From contig CAXTRQ010000006.1 in the NCBI GenBank assembly GCA_964246705.1, positions 3,640-67,639 on the forward strand: DNA of 64,000 nucleotides, in the 5' to 3' direction. Source of the DNA: DASZCR01 sp964246705 (lineage in GTDB: Bacteria; Acidobacteriota; Blastocatellia; Pyrinomonadales; Pyrinomonadaceae). Below the pieces are notes generated by a model. That model did no database searches, was not told the origin of the DNA, and worked only from the letters and a program-made list of their open reading frames with translations. This document shows positions 8,705 to 16,929 of this stretch, one piece after another. A program made the position numbers and the translations under genes. The number at the start of each line of letters is the position of its first letter. Position 1 is the stretch's first letter.

Positions 8705-9613
8705 TCAGCGTTTAATTATCATTGCTACCCACTCGCCTTCGACAATCACCTCGGACTCGTCAATGTCCAATTCGCGGAGGCGGGCGCGTAGTGCCTCGGC
8801 CTGTGTTTCGAGGATACCTGAGAGTATGAGCCGCTCGCGGGCGGCGCGGGCGAGCGCGGGCAGAAGCGGCAGGATTACGTCGGCCGTGAGATTGGCGCAG
8901 ACGAGCGAGGCGGTCGCGCCGGGGTCGTCTGCGAGCGAGCCGACGCGAAAGTCTATGTGCTCGGCGACGCCGTTCAGTCGCGCGTTTTCATGTGCGACCG
9001 TGATGGCGACGGGGTCTGTATCACAGGCGTCAATCTTTGACTCGGGAAACAGTTTGGCGGCGGCGATGGAAAGAATGCCTGTGCCCGTCCCGACATCCAG
9101 AAAACTCCCGCCGCTGAAATATTTTTCAATCGCGGCCAGACACATTCGCGTCGTCTCGTGCGTCCCCGTGCCGAAGGCCATCCCCGGCTCGATGCGAATC
9201 ACGATGCGTCGGGTCTCGCCGTCGAGATTGCTCCACGGCGGTGCGATAAGAAACGACTCGCCCGCTTTCGTCGGCTGCCAGTTTTTCTTCCACTCCGCGA
9301 GCCAATCGCACTCGGCTACATCCCGCCGCTTTAACTCTCGCACGTCCGACGTAGCGAGGCCATAGATGCGCAACGCTTCGAGCAACGCAGCGCGCACGCG
9401 TTCGATCTCCGGCGGAGAGTCGAAGTAGGCGGCGATGCTGACAAACTCATCTTCTGCGAAGTGCGCTTCCTCCCGGAGTTCGCCGCCCGCTTCGATGACT
9501 GTCCCGGCGGGGCGCAACGCGCTCTCCGTGCCCAACGCGCCCGCCTCCATCAACGCATACTCGACCGCCTCGCGTGCTTCAGCCGCGAGCCTCACATCAA
9601 CGGCATACCACAT
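8705..9613 (-). CDS. prmA: Ribosomal protein L11 methyltransferase
   Basis: Class I SAM methyltransferase that trimethylates ribosomal protein L11. The catalytic domain starts at GMAFGTGTHETTR; the SAM-binding motif is LDVGTGTGILSIAAAKL; CANLTADVILPLLP corresponds to the family's NIL(A)-type substrate motif, here NLT. The 302-residue length fits. The order era-prmA-rsmE on one strand suggests a shared transcript; prmA and rsmE often neighbour one another in bacteria. Confidence 0.95.
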   Translation of the reverse strand: MWYAVDVRLAAEAREAVEYALMEAGALGTESALRPAGTVIEAGGELREEAHFAEDEFVSIAAYFDSPPEIERVRAALLEALRIYGLATSDVRELKRRDVAECDWLAEWKKNWQPTKAGESFLIAPPWSNLDGETRRIVIRIEPGMAFGTGTHETTRMCLAAIEKYFSGGSFLDVGTGTGILSIAAAKLFPESKIDACDTDPVAITVAHENARLNGVAEHIDFRVGSLADDPGATASLVCANLTADVILPLLPALARAARERLILSGILETQAEALRARLRELDIDESEVIVEGEWVAMIIKR

Positions 9614-9619
9614 AAAAAA

Positions 9620-9745
9620 GTGACAAGTGACGAGTGACGAGTGACGAGCAGAAAACAGCTTTTATCTTATTGCTCGTCCGTCCGGCGCTCGGCGGCCTGT
9701 CTTAGCCTTTCAATCTTTCTTGTTCGCTCGTCACTCGTTACTGTC
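9620..9745. repeat. Inverted GTGACGAGTGACGAG repeat
   Basis: Three tandem units of GTGACGA (9620-9648) are followed about 80 bases later by an inverted copy, CTCGTCACTCGTTACTG (9727-9745). The right arm lies inside the 3' end of era and encodes its last residues. A second member of the family lies at 40965-41069. Confidence 0.8.
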
Positions 9746-10642
9746 CCTGATTCCGAGTTCGTTGAGGGCGCGTTCCGAGTTGCGCCAGTCCTCTTCGACT
9801 TTGACGAAGAGTTCGAGGTAGACCTGATGACCGACGAGATTCTGGATGTCCTGACGCGCGCGCGTGCCGATCTCTTTGAGGCGTTCGCCGCCCTTGCCGA
9901 TGATGATGCGCTTTTGCGACGAGCGCTCGACATAGATAGCGCAGTAAATGCGCGTCAGGTCGGGACGCTCCTCGTCGAAGCGTTCGGTTGTGACAGCCGT
10001 GACGTATGGAATTTCTTCTCCGGTCGTCTGCAAAATCTTCTCGCGCACAATCTCGGAGACCATTGCCCGCACGGGTTGGTCGGTCAATTCGTCCTCGGCA
10101 AAAAGCGGCTCGCCCTCCGGCAGATGCGCGATAATTTCTTCGACCAGAGTCTCGACCATCTCGCCTTTGCGCGCCGATAGCGGCAACACGGTGCGCCATT
10201 CGTACTGGCTGCCGTACCACTCCATGAGCGGCAGCAGTTGAGACTTGTCCGGCACGCGGTCAATCTTATTCAAGAGCAGCATCGCGTCCTTGCCGGACTG
10301 CTTGACGAGGTCGAGCACGAAGCGGTCGCCGTTGCCGGTCGAAACGCAAGCGTCGCGGATGAGCAGCACGAGGTCAACGCCTTCGAGCGCCTCATGCACC
10401 GCCGCCATCATCCGCCGGTTCAGCAGGTAGCCCGGCTGGTGGACGCCCGGCGTGTCAACCAGCACGATCTGCCCGCGCTCGCGCGTGATGATGCCTTGAA
10501 TCTGATGGCGCGTCGTCTGCGGCTTGTTCGAGACCGCCGCGATCTTCTCGCCGACCAGCCGGTTCAATAACGTGGACTTCCCCGCGTTCGGTCGCCCGAC
10601 GAGCGCGACGTAGCCGCTACGATAATTTGCGTTTGAAGACAT
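9731..10642 (-). CDS. era: GTPase Era
   Basis: GTP-binding protein needed for 30S ribosome assembly, binding the 3' end of 16S rRNA. G motifs: GRPNAGKST, PQTTRHQ, DTPGVH, NKID and SARKG. The C-terminal KH domain is present (IIIGKGGERLKEIG). At 303 residues it has normal length. The last residues (SNE) and the stop codon are contributed by the GTGACGAG repeat. It is followed downstream by prmA. Confidence 0.97.
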   Translation of the reverse strand: MSSNANYRSGYVALVGRPNAGKSTLLNRLVGEKIAAVSNKPQTTRHQIQGIITRERGQIVLVDTPGVHQPGYLLNRRMMAAVHEALEGVDLVLLIRDACVSTGNGDRFVLDLVKQSGKDAMLLLNKIDRVPDKSQLLPLMEWYGSQYEWRTVLPLSARKGEMVETLVEEIIAHLPEGEPLFAEDELTDQPVRAMVSEIVREKILQTTGEEIPYVTAVTTERFDEERPDLTRIYCAIYVERSSQKRIIIGKGGERLKEIGTRARQDIQNLVGHQVYLELFVKVEEDWRNSERALNELGIRDSNE

Positions 10643-10655
10643 GCCGGATTGTTAT

Positions 10656-12371
10656 CTATTCGGTTTTTGAATTTGTGCCGAGCGCGATTATCGCACGACG
10701 CAGAGGCGCGTGACGATTGAGCAGACGCAAATAACGCAACTCGTCTGCGCCCGCTTTAGCCCGAATGATGCGGAGCGCATCAAGCTTTTCCTCCGGCGAC
10801 CAGCGCGCCAGACCGGGCACGAGCGCGAGCACGAGCGCAAAATTCGAGAAGGCGCGCTCTTCCGCTTCATTCAACTTTTCGCCACCAGCGCCGAGCGCAC
10901 GCTTGACCGCAGCGACTGAAGCCGCGCGTATTTTTTGCGCGTCGCCGCCAAAGTGTTTCGACATCCTTCGCCCGATGGCGAGTCCGACGTTTCGGACGTG
11001 AAAGCGATCCCACACGCCCTGCGCGGCGGCCTCCTTGGTCTCGAACAACATGTGGCCGGAGGCGAGTCGTTCGAGCACGCGCGGGGAAGTGCGATAATTT
11101 TTGCGGGCAGCAATCTTGCGCTCTTCCAGCGCGACGAGTTTGGCGAGTTCGCCGAGCGTCGGGCGGAAGCCCAGCTTGCGATAGAACCAGAACGCGCCCG
11201 ACGCGATGCCTTCGGCGTTGCCCGCGCCGAGTTGGTATGGGTCAATCGAAAAAACGCCCGCGCCGAGCAGTTGCTTGTAGAGTCGCATCAGGCGCGCATA
11301 AGCCCACGCCGATTCGCCGTCGCGGAAAGTATAGAAAAGGTTAAGGCCAATCTCGACGCGTCCCAACAACGACAGCCCTTCGTGATAGCCGATGGCAACG
11401 CCGTTTTTGACAAACATCCCCGCGTGATAAGCCAGCAGCGGCAGACGGCGTTCGGGCGGCACGCCCCACACGAAAATCTCCATGCCGCGCCCCGCTTCGG
11501 CGCACAGCACATGTTGCGGGTCGCCGTGAGTAAAGCCGTGAAGCTCACGAAAGCGCACGGCCATCGTGTCGCGTCCCAAGCCGAGAAGTCTCTCGCCTTC
11601 GACGCGCGACAACTTTCGGACGGGCATCCGGGGCGCGTCCAACTCGCGCGCCAGAGATACGTCGCTACGCCGGAGCAGCGGCGCGTCGTGATAAAAAATC
11701 CGCCGCGCCGGCAGGCGCATGAGCGTGCGTGTGGCTTTTGATTTTCCGAGTTCCCAACGCACCCACAGCTTGAGCGGCTCGAAAAGTTCGGCCTTCTCTT
11801 TACCGGAGCGCGGCAGCCTCTCGAACTGCCCGATGAGCCACACGAGATCGCTTTCGCCCTTCTGTTTGGCTGCGCGCATCCATTCGAGAAAAGGCACATG
11901 CGCGTCCACGTAGGCGTCCTCCTCGAAGAGCGGCAAAAATCTAGGCCACACGAGACTCAAATGTGCGCGGTCTTCGTAGCCGTCCCACACGATACTGACC
12001 TGCGACGCGTGCGCGTGTGCGAGCCAACGCATGATGTCGTAGCCGAACACGGCTGCAAAGCCAGTGCCCGCGATGCCCGACACATCCGGCGACTCGAAAG
12101 CCGTCGTGTCCGCGCCGTCTGCGCGCAAACGTTCGACGCGCTTTGCGAATGAGTTGAGAATCTTCTCGGTCTCGCCGACGAGCGTCGCGCTCTGAGGATG
12201 CGCGCGCATGTAGAGCAGGATTTCGTGAAAGCGAATTAAGGGGGTAGCGTCGGTGAATCTTCGTCGCGCAATCTGCCGCAGCATAGCTCGCAAACGGGCG
12301 TGCGCGTCACTCGCGGGGCGTTTCAACTCGTCGAGACTATTGAGCAGTTTTTCGAGTGACGAGTTCGCCAC
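10656..12371 (-). CDS. Unknown 571-residue protein
   Basis: I do not recognise this protein. It is soluble by appearance, rich in Arg and Leu, with no signal peptide or membrane segment. A central stretch (about residues 290-400) contains EIFVWGVPPERRLPLLAYHAGMFVKNGVAIGYHEGL and later GNAEGIASGAFWFYRKLGFRPT; FYRKLGFRP resembles the coenzyme A-binding end of GNAT acetyltransferases, but one motif is not enough to assign it. The start is a GTG with AGAGGG eight bases upstream. It lies only 14 bases upstream of era on the same strand, so it may be cotranscribed with era, prmA and rsmE. Confidence 0.6.
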   Translation of the reverse strand: MANSSLEKLLNSLDELKRPASDAHARLRAMLRQIARRRFTDATPLIRFHEILLYMRAHPQSATLVGETEKILNSFAKRVERLRADGADTTAFESPDVSGIAGTGFAAVFGYDIMRWLAHAHASQVSIVWDGYEDRAHLSLVWPRFLPLFEEDAYVDAHVPFLEWMRAAKQKGESDLVWLIGQFERLPRSGKEKAELFEPLKLWVRWELGKSKATRTLMRLPARRIFYHDAPLLRRSDVSLARELDAPRMPVRKLSRVEGERLLGLGRDTMAVRFRELHGFTHGDPQHVLCAEAGRGMEIFVWGVPPERRLPLLAYHAGMFVKNGVAIGYHEGLSLLGRVEIGLNLFYTFRDGESAWAYARLMRLYKQLLGAGVFSIDPYQLGAGNAEGIASGAFWFYRKLGFRPTLGELAKLVALEERKIAARKNYRTSPRVLERLASGHMLFETKEAAAQGVWDRFHVRNVGLAIGRRMSKHFGGDAQKIRAASVAAVKRALGAGGEKLNEAEERAFSNFALVLALVPGLARWSPEEKLDALRIIRAKAGADELRYLRLLNRHAPLRRAIIALGTNSKTE

Positions 12372-12451
12372 GGCGCTGTCCCTCTGCTGGGCATTTGCAC
12401 TGCGATGCTCAACAAATATGCAGAGCTAGTTTGAGAACCATTTCTATTGCG

Positions 12452-12552
12452 TCCTTCTTCTACGCGTCTTTGCGTATCCGGCGCGAAAAGTTTTGTTCTG
12501 AGAAGAAATAAGTTTAACGCCGGAGACGCAAAGACGCGTAGAAGTAAGAGGA
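12452..12552. repeat. Inverted repeat, CGCAAAGACGC family
   Basis: Arms 12452-12482 and 12519-12552 pair over about 30 bases around the core TACGCGTCTTTGCGT and its complement, with a small bulge. It fills the gap between the M20 peptidase gene and the 571-residue gene. Relatives with the same core occur at 28202-28284, 30670-30732 and 60376-60419. Confidence 0.8.
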
Positions 12553-12579
12553 TTGTTGTTGCCTGCGCTCAAGTTCGTC

Positions 12580-13743
12580 TCAACTTTGCGCGCCGAGCGC
12601 CTGCTCCCCGTTGAGTTTCATAATCTCCAGAGTCATCTCGGTGGCGGCGTAGAGGTCTTTCACGTCGAGCCATTCTTTAACGGTGTGGATGGCGCGCATG
12701 CCTGTGCCGAGGTTGGCGCATTCGATGCCACGCTTATTGAAGATGTTGGCGTCGCAGCCGCCCCCCGAAGCCATCGTCTTGACCGCGAGTCCCATGCGCT
12801 CAGCCGCGCCGAAGACGAGTTGCACGACGCGCGAACTGTCGGGCACGTCCATCGCCGAGTATTCGCGCGAGACTTCGGCCTCGACGCGCCCGCGCGTGGT
12901 CACGCCGTCAACCGTCACCTCGTATCTTTCGGCGGTGTCCTTGAAGGCTTGAACCATGTGTTCGGTTTGCGCGTTGAGTTTCTCTTCGTTGAGCGAGCGG
13001 GCTTCGCCTTTCAGCAGCACGAAATTGGTGATGATGTTCGTGGCCTCGCCGCCACGGATGACGCCGATGTTGGCGGTCGTCTCTTCGTCAATGCGTCCGA
13101 GTTTCATCGCGGCGATGGCTTCGGCTGAAATCTTGATGGCGGAGATGCCCGCTTCAGGTGCGACTCCGGCGTGCGATTCGAGGCCGTAGATTTTGAACTC
13201 GAAGTGATTTGCCGAAGGGCCGCGCGTAAAAAGGAAACCGGGGTCGTCGGAGTCGAAAACGATGCCGTAGCGTGCGCGCAGGCGCGACACGTCCACATTC
13301 TTTGCGCCAAGCAACCCGACCTCTTCGCAGATGGAGAAGACGGCTTCGATATCCGTGTGGGGGATTTTTTGCTCTTTGAGACAGCGGATGGTTTCGATGA
13401 TGACGGCGATGCCTGATTTGTCGTCGCCGCCGAGGACGGTTGTGCCGTCGGTGCGAATAATGTCGCCTTCAACGATGGGCTTAACATTTTCGCCGGGCAC
13501 GACCGTGTCCATGTGCGCGCTCATCATAATCGCTTCCGCGCCGGGAATCGTCCCCTTGAAACGCGCGATGACGTTGCCCGAATTGCCGCCGACCTTTTCC
13601 CCTGCGTCGTCTATCTCGACCTCCGCGCCCAACTCCTCGCAAATCTGCTTGACGCGCTCGGCGACTTCCCTCTCTTTCCGCGAGTGGCTGGAAATTTGGA
13701 CGAGTTCGAGCAGAAGATTTTTAATGCGTTCCTGATTAATCAT
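12580..13743 (-). CDS. M20-family metallopeptidase (PepT-like)
   Basis: Probable di-zinc exopeptidase acting on small peptides in the cytoplasm. Metal and catalytic residues appear in order: His and Asp in MSAHMDTVVPG, the bridging Asp in LGGDDKSG, the catalytic Glu pair in CEEVGLLG, the next Asp in FDSDDPG and the last His in GMRAIHTVKEW. The dimerisation insert lies between. The length of 387 residues fits the PepT-like subfamily. ATG 13743 has a good GAGGAG seven bases upstream. Exact substrate is not predictable from sequence. Confidence 0.9.
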   Translation of the reverse strand: MINQERIKNLLLELVQISSHSRKEREVAERVKQICEELGAEVEIDDAGEKVGGNSGNVIARFKGTIPGAEAIMMSAHMDTVVPGENVKPIVEGDIIRTDGTTVLGGDDKSGIAVIIETIRCLKEQKIPHTDIEAVFSICEEVGLLGAKNVDVSRLRARYGIVFDSDDPGFLFTRGPSANHFEFKIYGLESHAGVAPEAGISAIKISAEAIAAMKLGRIDEETTANIGVIRGGEATNIITNFVLLKGEARSLNEEKLNAQTEHMVQAFKDTAERYEVTVDGVTTRGRVEAEVSREYSAMDVPDSSRVVQLVFGAAERMGLAVKTMASGGGCDANIFNKRGIECANLGTGMRAIHTVKEWLDVKDLYAATEMTLEIMKLNGEQALGAQS

Positions 13744-13832
13744 GCGACGCTCCTCAAGTGAATTTGAAATGGCGAAACCTGCACAAGACGGTGGTTAATG
13801 AATCAATCCTACTACACGCTGATACTCATACG

Positions 13833-14633
13833 CTATCGGTTTAGTCGGGTTGTCTCTGAATTGCTCAGCGCCTCAAGAGCGCGTTGGAGTTCGTCGCGTT
13901 TGGCTTCGAGCATCGCGTCGTCGGCGTCGCGTGGGACGTAGATGGGTGCGCCGATGAGCGTGCGGACGCGCGTGAAGGGCAGAGGGATTTGAAGGCGATC
14001 CCAGCTAGGGACTTCGATATAACGCGCGGTGTCGAAGGAGAACGGGAGGATGGGCTGACCCGTCTTTTTCGCCAGCAGCACCGCGCCCATCTTGGCGACA
14101 TGGCGCGGCCCGCGCGGCCCGTCAATGGTGAAGGCGGTCGGGCAACCCAGTTTGACCAATCTGACCATCTCGGCGAGTGCGCCGATGCGACCGCGCGTCG
14201 AAGAGCCGCGCGCCACGCCGTAGCCGAAACGCTGGATGAAGCGTGCGATGTACTCGCCGTCGAAGCTCCGCGAGGTCATCACGACGATGCGGCGCGCGCG
14301 CCAGAAGTATGTGCCGAGCAGAATGCGGTCGTGCCAGAAAGTATAGATGGGCAGTCTGCCGCCGCCGACGGCCTGCTCCCAGTGTTGCCATCCTTCGACT
14401 TGAAGACGGATCGTGCGCCCGATGATGTTGATGAGCAGATAGAAAACGAGGTCGGCGAAGCGAATCAGCACGCGCTGCTTGAGAGAGTAATCGGCGAGGT
14501 CGGCGAACCCGTAGGCGCGCTCGACGCGCTCATCACTTCTGCGGCGCTCGTCTTTCGCGTTACGCTGACCGGCGTCCGGCGCAGGCGTCTCGCCCGCGAC
14601 CGTCGCCTCTTCTTTTCCGGCTGAAGCTTGCAT
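13833..14633 (-). CDS. DUF374 lysophospholipid acyltransferase-like protein
   Basis: Membrane-associated acyltransferase of the DUF374 group, related to LpxL-type and PlsC-type enzymes. Visible: a hydrophobic anchor (FADLVFYLLINIIGR), the HxxxxD-like site in YTFWHDRILLGTY, the RGSSTRGRIGAL motif and TIDGPRGPRHVAKMGA. The acceptor may be a lipid A precursor or a lysophospholipid. I prefer ATG 14633, preceded by CAGGAAAC, over the TTG at 14663. The N-terminal 45 residues are charged and disordered. Confidence 0.82.
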   Translation of the reverse strand: MQASAGKEEATVAGETPAPDAGQRNAKDERRRSDERVERAYGFADLADYSLKQRVLIRFADLVFYLLINIIGRTIRLQVEGWQHWEQAVGGGRLPIYTFWHDRILLGTYFWRARRIVVMTSRSFDGEYIARFIQRFGYGVARGSSTRGRIGALAEMVRLVKLGCPTAFTIDGPRGPRHVAKMGAVLLAKKTGQPILPFSFDTARYIEVPSWDRLQIPLPFTRVRTLIGAPIYVPRDADDAMLEAKRDELQRALEALSNSETTRLNR

Positions 14634-14672
14634 GAAAGTTTCCTGAAACTGCGAGTCTAACAAAAGAGCGTT

Positions 14673-14732
14673 CAGTTTTCAGTTTTCAGTCGAAACAGAA
14701 GTTGAGTGCTGAAAACTAAAAACCGGAAACTG
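14673..14732. repeat. Inverted CAGTTTTCAGTTTTCAG repeat
   Basis: CAGTTTTCAGTTTTCAG (14673-14689) faces CTGAAAACTAAAAACC and GGAAACTG (14709-14732). It fills the divergent gap between the DUF374 gene and the response-regulator gene. AT-rich TTATATT at 14754-14760 just beyond may be part of a promoter. Confidence 0.65.
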
Positions 14733-14877
14733 ATTGCTTAAAACAGCTTCGTGTTATATTTGGAACCCTGAGCGCGCAGGCTTCGTACACCCGTCTGCGG
14801 AAACCCGCGTCTCGCCGCTCGGACTTTCGCCCGACCCTCCCCATCTTGTTGAAGGAATTGCGGTGACAACAATTTAG

Positions 14878-15750
14878 ATGGATAAACGACGCATCTTAAT
14901 CGTTGATAGCAACACGGAACTGCGCACGATGTTGGCGCAGGTTCTCGGTGAACTCGGCCACGAAGTCATGGCGACCGGCGAACTCGCCGAAGTCATTGGC
15001 CGCGACGACCTCGAAGAATTCGACCTCGTCATCAGCGACCTGACCGAAGACGCCGAGGGCGGCATGCAAATCTTAAGCGAACTGAAACGCAAACGTCTCA
15101 TCGTTCCAGTCGTTGTCTCTTCCGAAGAAGCCCAACAGAACGGCATCGTCAAAGCTTTCAAACTCGGCGCAGCCAACTACGTGAGCAAGCCTTACGATAA
15201 GGAAGAGCTACGCAATATCGTTGATAAGACGCTCGGCTACAAACTGCGTTTCATCGAAGATTTAAAAATCACGCCCTTCGTGCGCGAGCACATCGAGTTT
15301 GAACTGCCGAGCGATCTTTCCCTGATGAACGGCGTGCTTCATTACTTGATTGAGAGAGTCGCACGCCTCGGCGTCATCAAGCCCGACAGTTCCAATCTCT
15401 TCATCGCGCTCGACGAGGCGTTTGTCAATGCCGTCAAGCACGGCAACAAGAACAATACGACGAAACTCGTGCGTATCACAGCCGACCTTTCATCCAAAGA
15501 AGCGCGCTTCACGATTGAAGATGAAGGCGACGGTTTTGACCCGCGCTCGATTCCAGACCCGCTCGACCCCACCAATCTTTTCAAAACTTCAGGACGCGGC
15601 GTACTGTTGATTTACAACATCATGGACGAAGTCGAGTACAATGAGCGCGGCAATCGTTTGACGATGGTCAAGCGACCCGAAAGCTCGCTCGATGCCGAAC
15701 TAATCAAGTCGCTTGCGCCCGATGACCTCCCCGCCCCAAACAACCAGTGA
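14878..15750 (+). CDS. Receiver domain fused to RsbW-like ATPase domain
   Basis: Two-domain signalling protein. Residues 1-120 form a CheY-like receiver with Asp10, phosphoacceptor Asp54 (VISDLTED) and Lys104 (YVSKPYD). Residues 150-275 form a GHKL/HATPase_c domain of the anti-sigma kinase type: N box ALDEAFVNAVKHGN, G1 box EDEGDGFDP and G2-like SGRGVLLIYN. Such domains act as serine kinases or anti-sigma binders in partner-switching systems. No DNA-binding domain is present. The partner anti-anti-sigma factor is not in the window. It overlaps the next gene by 29 bases. Confidence 0.85.
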   Translation: MDKRRILIVDSNTELRTMLAQVLGELGHEVMATGELAEVIGRDDLEEFDLVISDLTEDAEGGMQILSELKRKRLIVPVVVSSEEAQQNGIVKAFKLGAANYVSKPYDKEELRNIVDKTLGYKLRFIEDLKITPFVREHIEFELPSDLSLMNGVLHYLIERVARLGVIKPDSSNLFIALDEAFVNAVKHGNKNNTTKLVRITADLSSKEARFTIEDEGDGFDPRSIPDPLDPTNLFKTSGRGVLLIYNIMDEVEYNERGNRLTMVKRPESSLDAELIKSLAPDDLPAPNNQ

Positions 15751-16906
15751 CGCGGCAGCCGCACGCGGTTCGCGCCCCGCCGGACGACATCGCTGGTGGA
15801 TTATTTTCCCCGCCATCTTCCTTTTCCAACTACTACTGCACTGGTCGCTTCTCAGAGAGCCTTACCACGCCGACGAGATCGGCTACATTTCCCCGGCGAC
15901 GCACGAACTGTTGAAGGCAAACGAACCCGCTTCACCTGCCCCTCTTTCGCCTATGTCGTCGTCGCCGCTCGTCGGCTTCTACCTTGCGACGTGCCGGAAG
16001 CTTTTTGGAAAGTCAATCGTCGTCACGCGCGCGGCGATGCTCGTCGTCTCCGCGCTCGCGCTGCTCGGACTTTTCCGCCTCTCCGGGCGGGTGGCAAACG
16101 GGCGCGTGGCATGGGCGTCGGTTGTCTGCTCCGCGCTCTATCCGGTCTTCTTCAACGAGAGCGCGGCGGCGCGCGCCAGCATCGCGGCTGCGGCTTTGAC
16201 GATGTGGGGGCTGCTCTTTTATCTTCCGCTACGGAAGAGAGCGCATTGGCGGCGGCGCGTGCTGTGCGTCCTACTGTTGGCGTTGGCAGGGCTGGCGAAA
16301 GAGACGGCGGCGCTGGCCGTGCCGGTACTTGCGGGGTGGGAGATGCTGCGCCATTGGCGAGAGCGGAAATTTGAGAAGGCTGCTGTTGTGCGCGTCAGAG
16401 AACGTCGTGCCGTGTGGCTCTCAACGGCGCTGCTCCTGCTCGCGCTGCTGCCCGTCGCCGTTTGGCTCGTCTCTCAACAGCAGAGAGCGCGACAGCTTTC
16501 CGGCAATACTGAATACCTACGCGCGAAGGTCGAGACGCCGCTTGGCCGGTCGCAACTGCTAACTGCGACGGGCGCGCGCATCTGGCAGGCGACGGCGTAC
16601 ATGAATCTCTACGTGTTGACGGTACCGACTCTGCTGCTGACGCTCTGCGCCCGCCCCGTGCGCGATGAAGGCATCGAACGCGGGCGCATTGATGTCAGTA
16701 TCCAACTCGTCTTCGCCGCCCTGACGCTCTTATATGTAGTCGTGCTCTCGCTTGTCAGCGAGACGACGCAGGCGCGCGACATGCTACCCGTCGTTCCGCT
16801 CGTGATACTCATCTGCGTCTCGACCGTCTGGCGGCGCACGCGCTACTGGCAGTTCCTTATCGCCTTGATGTGCGCTGCCCTCGTGCTTGGAATTAATAAA
16901 GTCTGA
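15722..16906 (+). CDS. Polytopic membrane protein, glycosyltransferase 39-like
   Basis: About 394 residues with roughly nine hydrophobic segments. After the first segment comes SLLREPYHADEIGYISPATHEL, in which the Asp-Glu pair in the first periplasmic loop resembles the catalytic acid site of ArnT/PMT-type (GT39/GT83) glycosyltransferases. AKETAALAVPVLAGWEML is also typical of that superfamily. Donor would be a polyprenyl-phosphate sugar; acceptor unknown. I use ATG 15722, inside the 3' end of the regulator gene. Confidence 0.6.
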   Translation: MTSPPQTTSDAAAARGSRPAGRHRWWIIFPAIFLFQLLLHWSLLREPYHADEIGYISPATHELLKANEPASPAPLSPMSSSPLVGFYLATCRKLFGKSIVVTRAAMLVVSALALLGLFRLSGRVANGRVAWASVVCSALYPVFFNESAAARASIAAAALTMWGLLFYLPLRKRAHWRRRVLCVLLLALAGLAKETAALAVPVLAGWEMLRHWRERKFEKAAVVRVRERRAVWLSTALLLLALLPVAVWLVSQQQRARQLSGNTEYLRAKVETPLGRSQLLTATGARIWQATAYMNLYVLTVPTLLLTLCARPVRDEGIERGRIDVSIQLVFAALTLLYVVVLSLVSETTQARDMLPVVPLVILICVSTVWRRTRYWQFLIALMCAALVLGINKV

Positions 16907-16929
16907 AGTTCGGAGTCTAAAGTTGAGAT

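Noticed and set aside
14754..14760. TTATATT as promoter of the receiver/HATPase gene
   Set aside because: No -35 at suitable distance (TTGCTT is only 15 bases away), so not listed as a feature.
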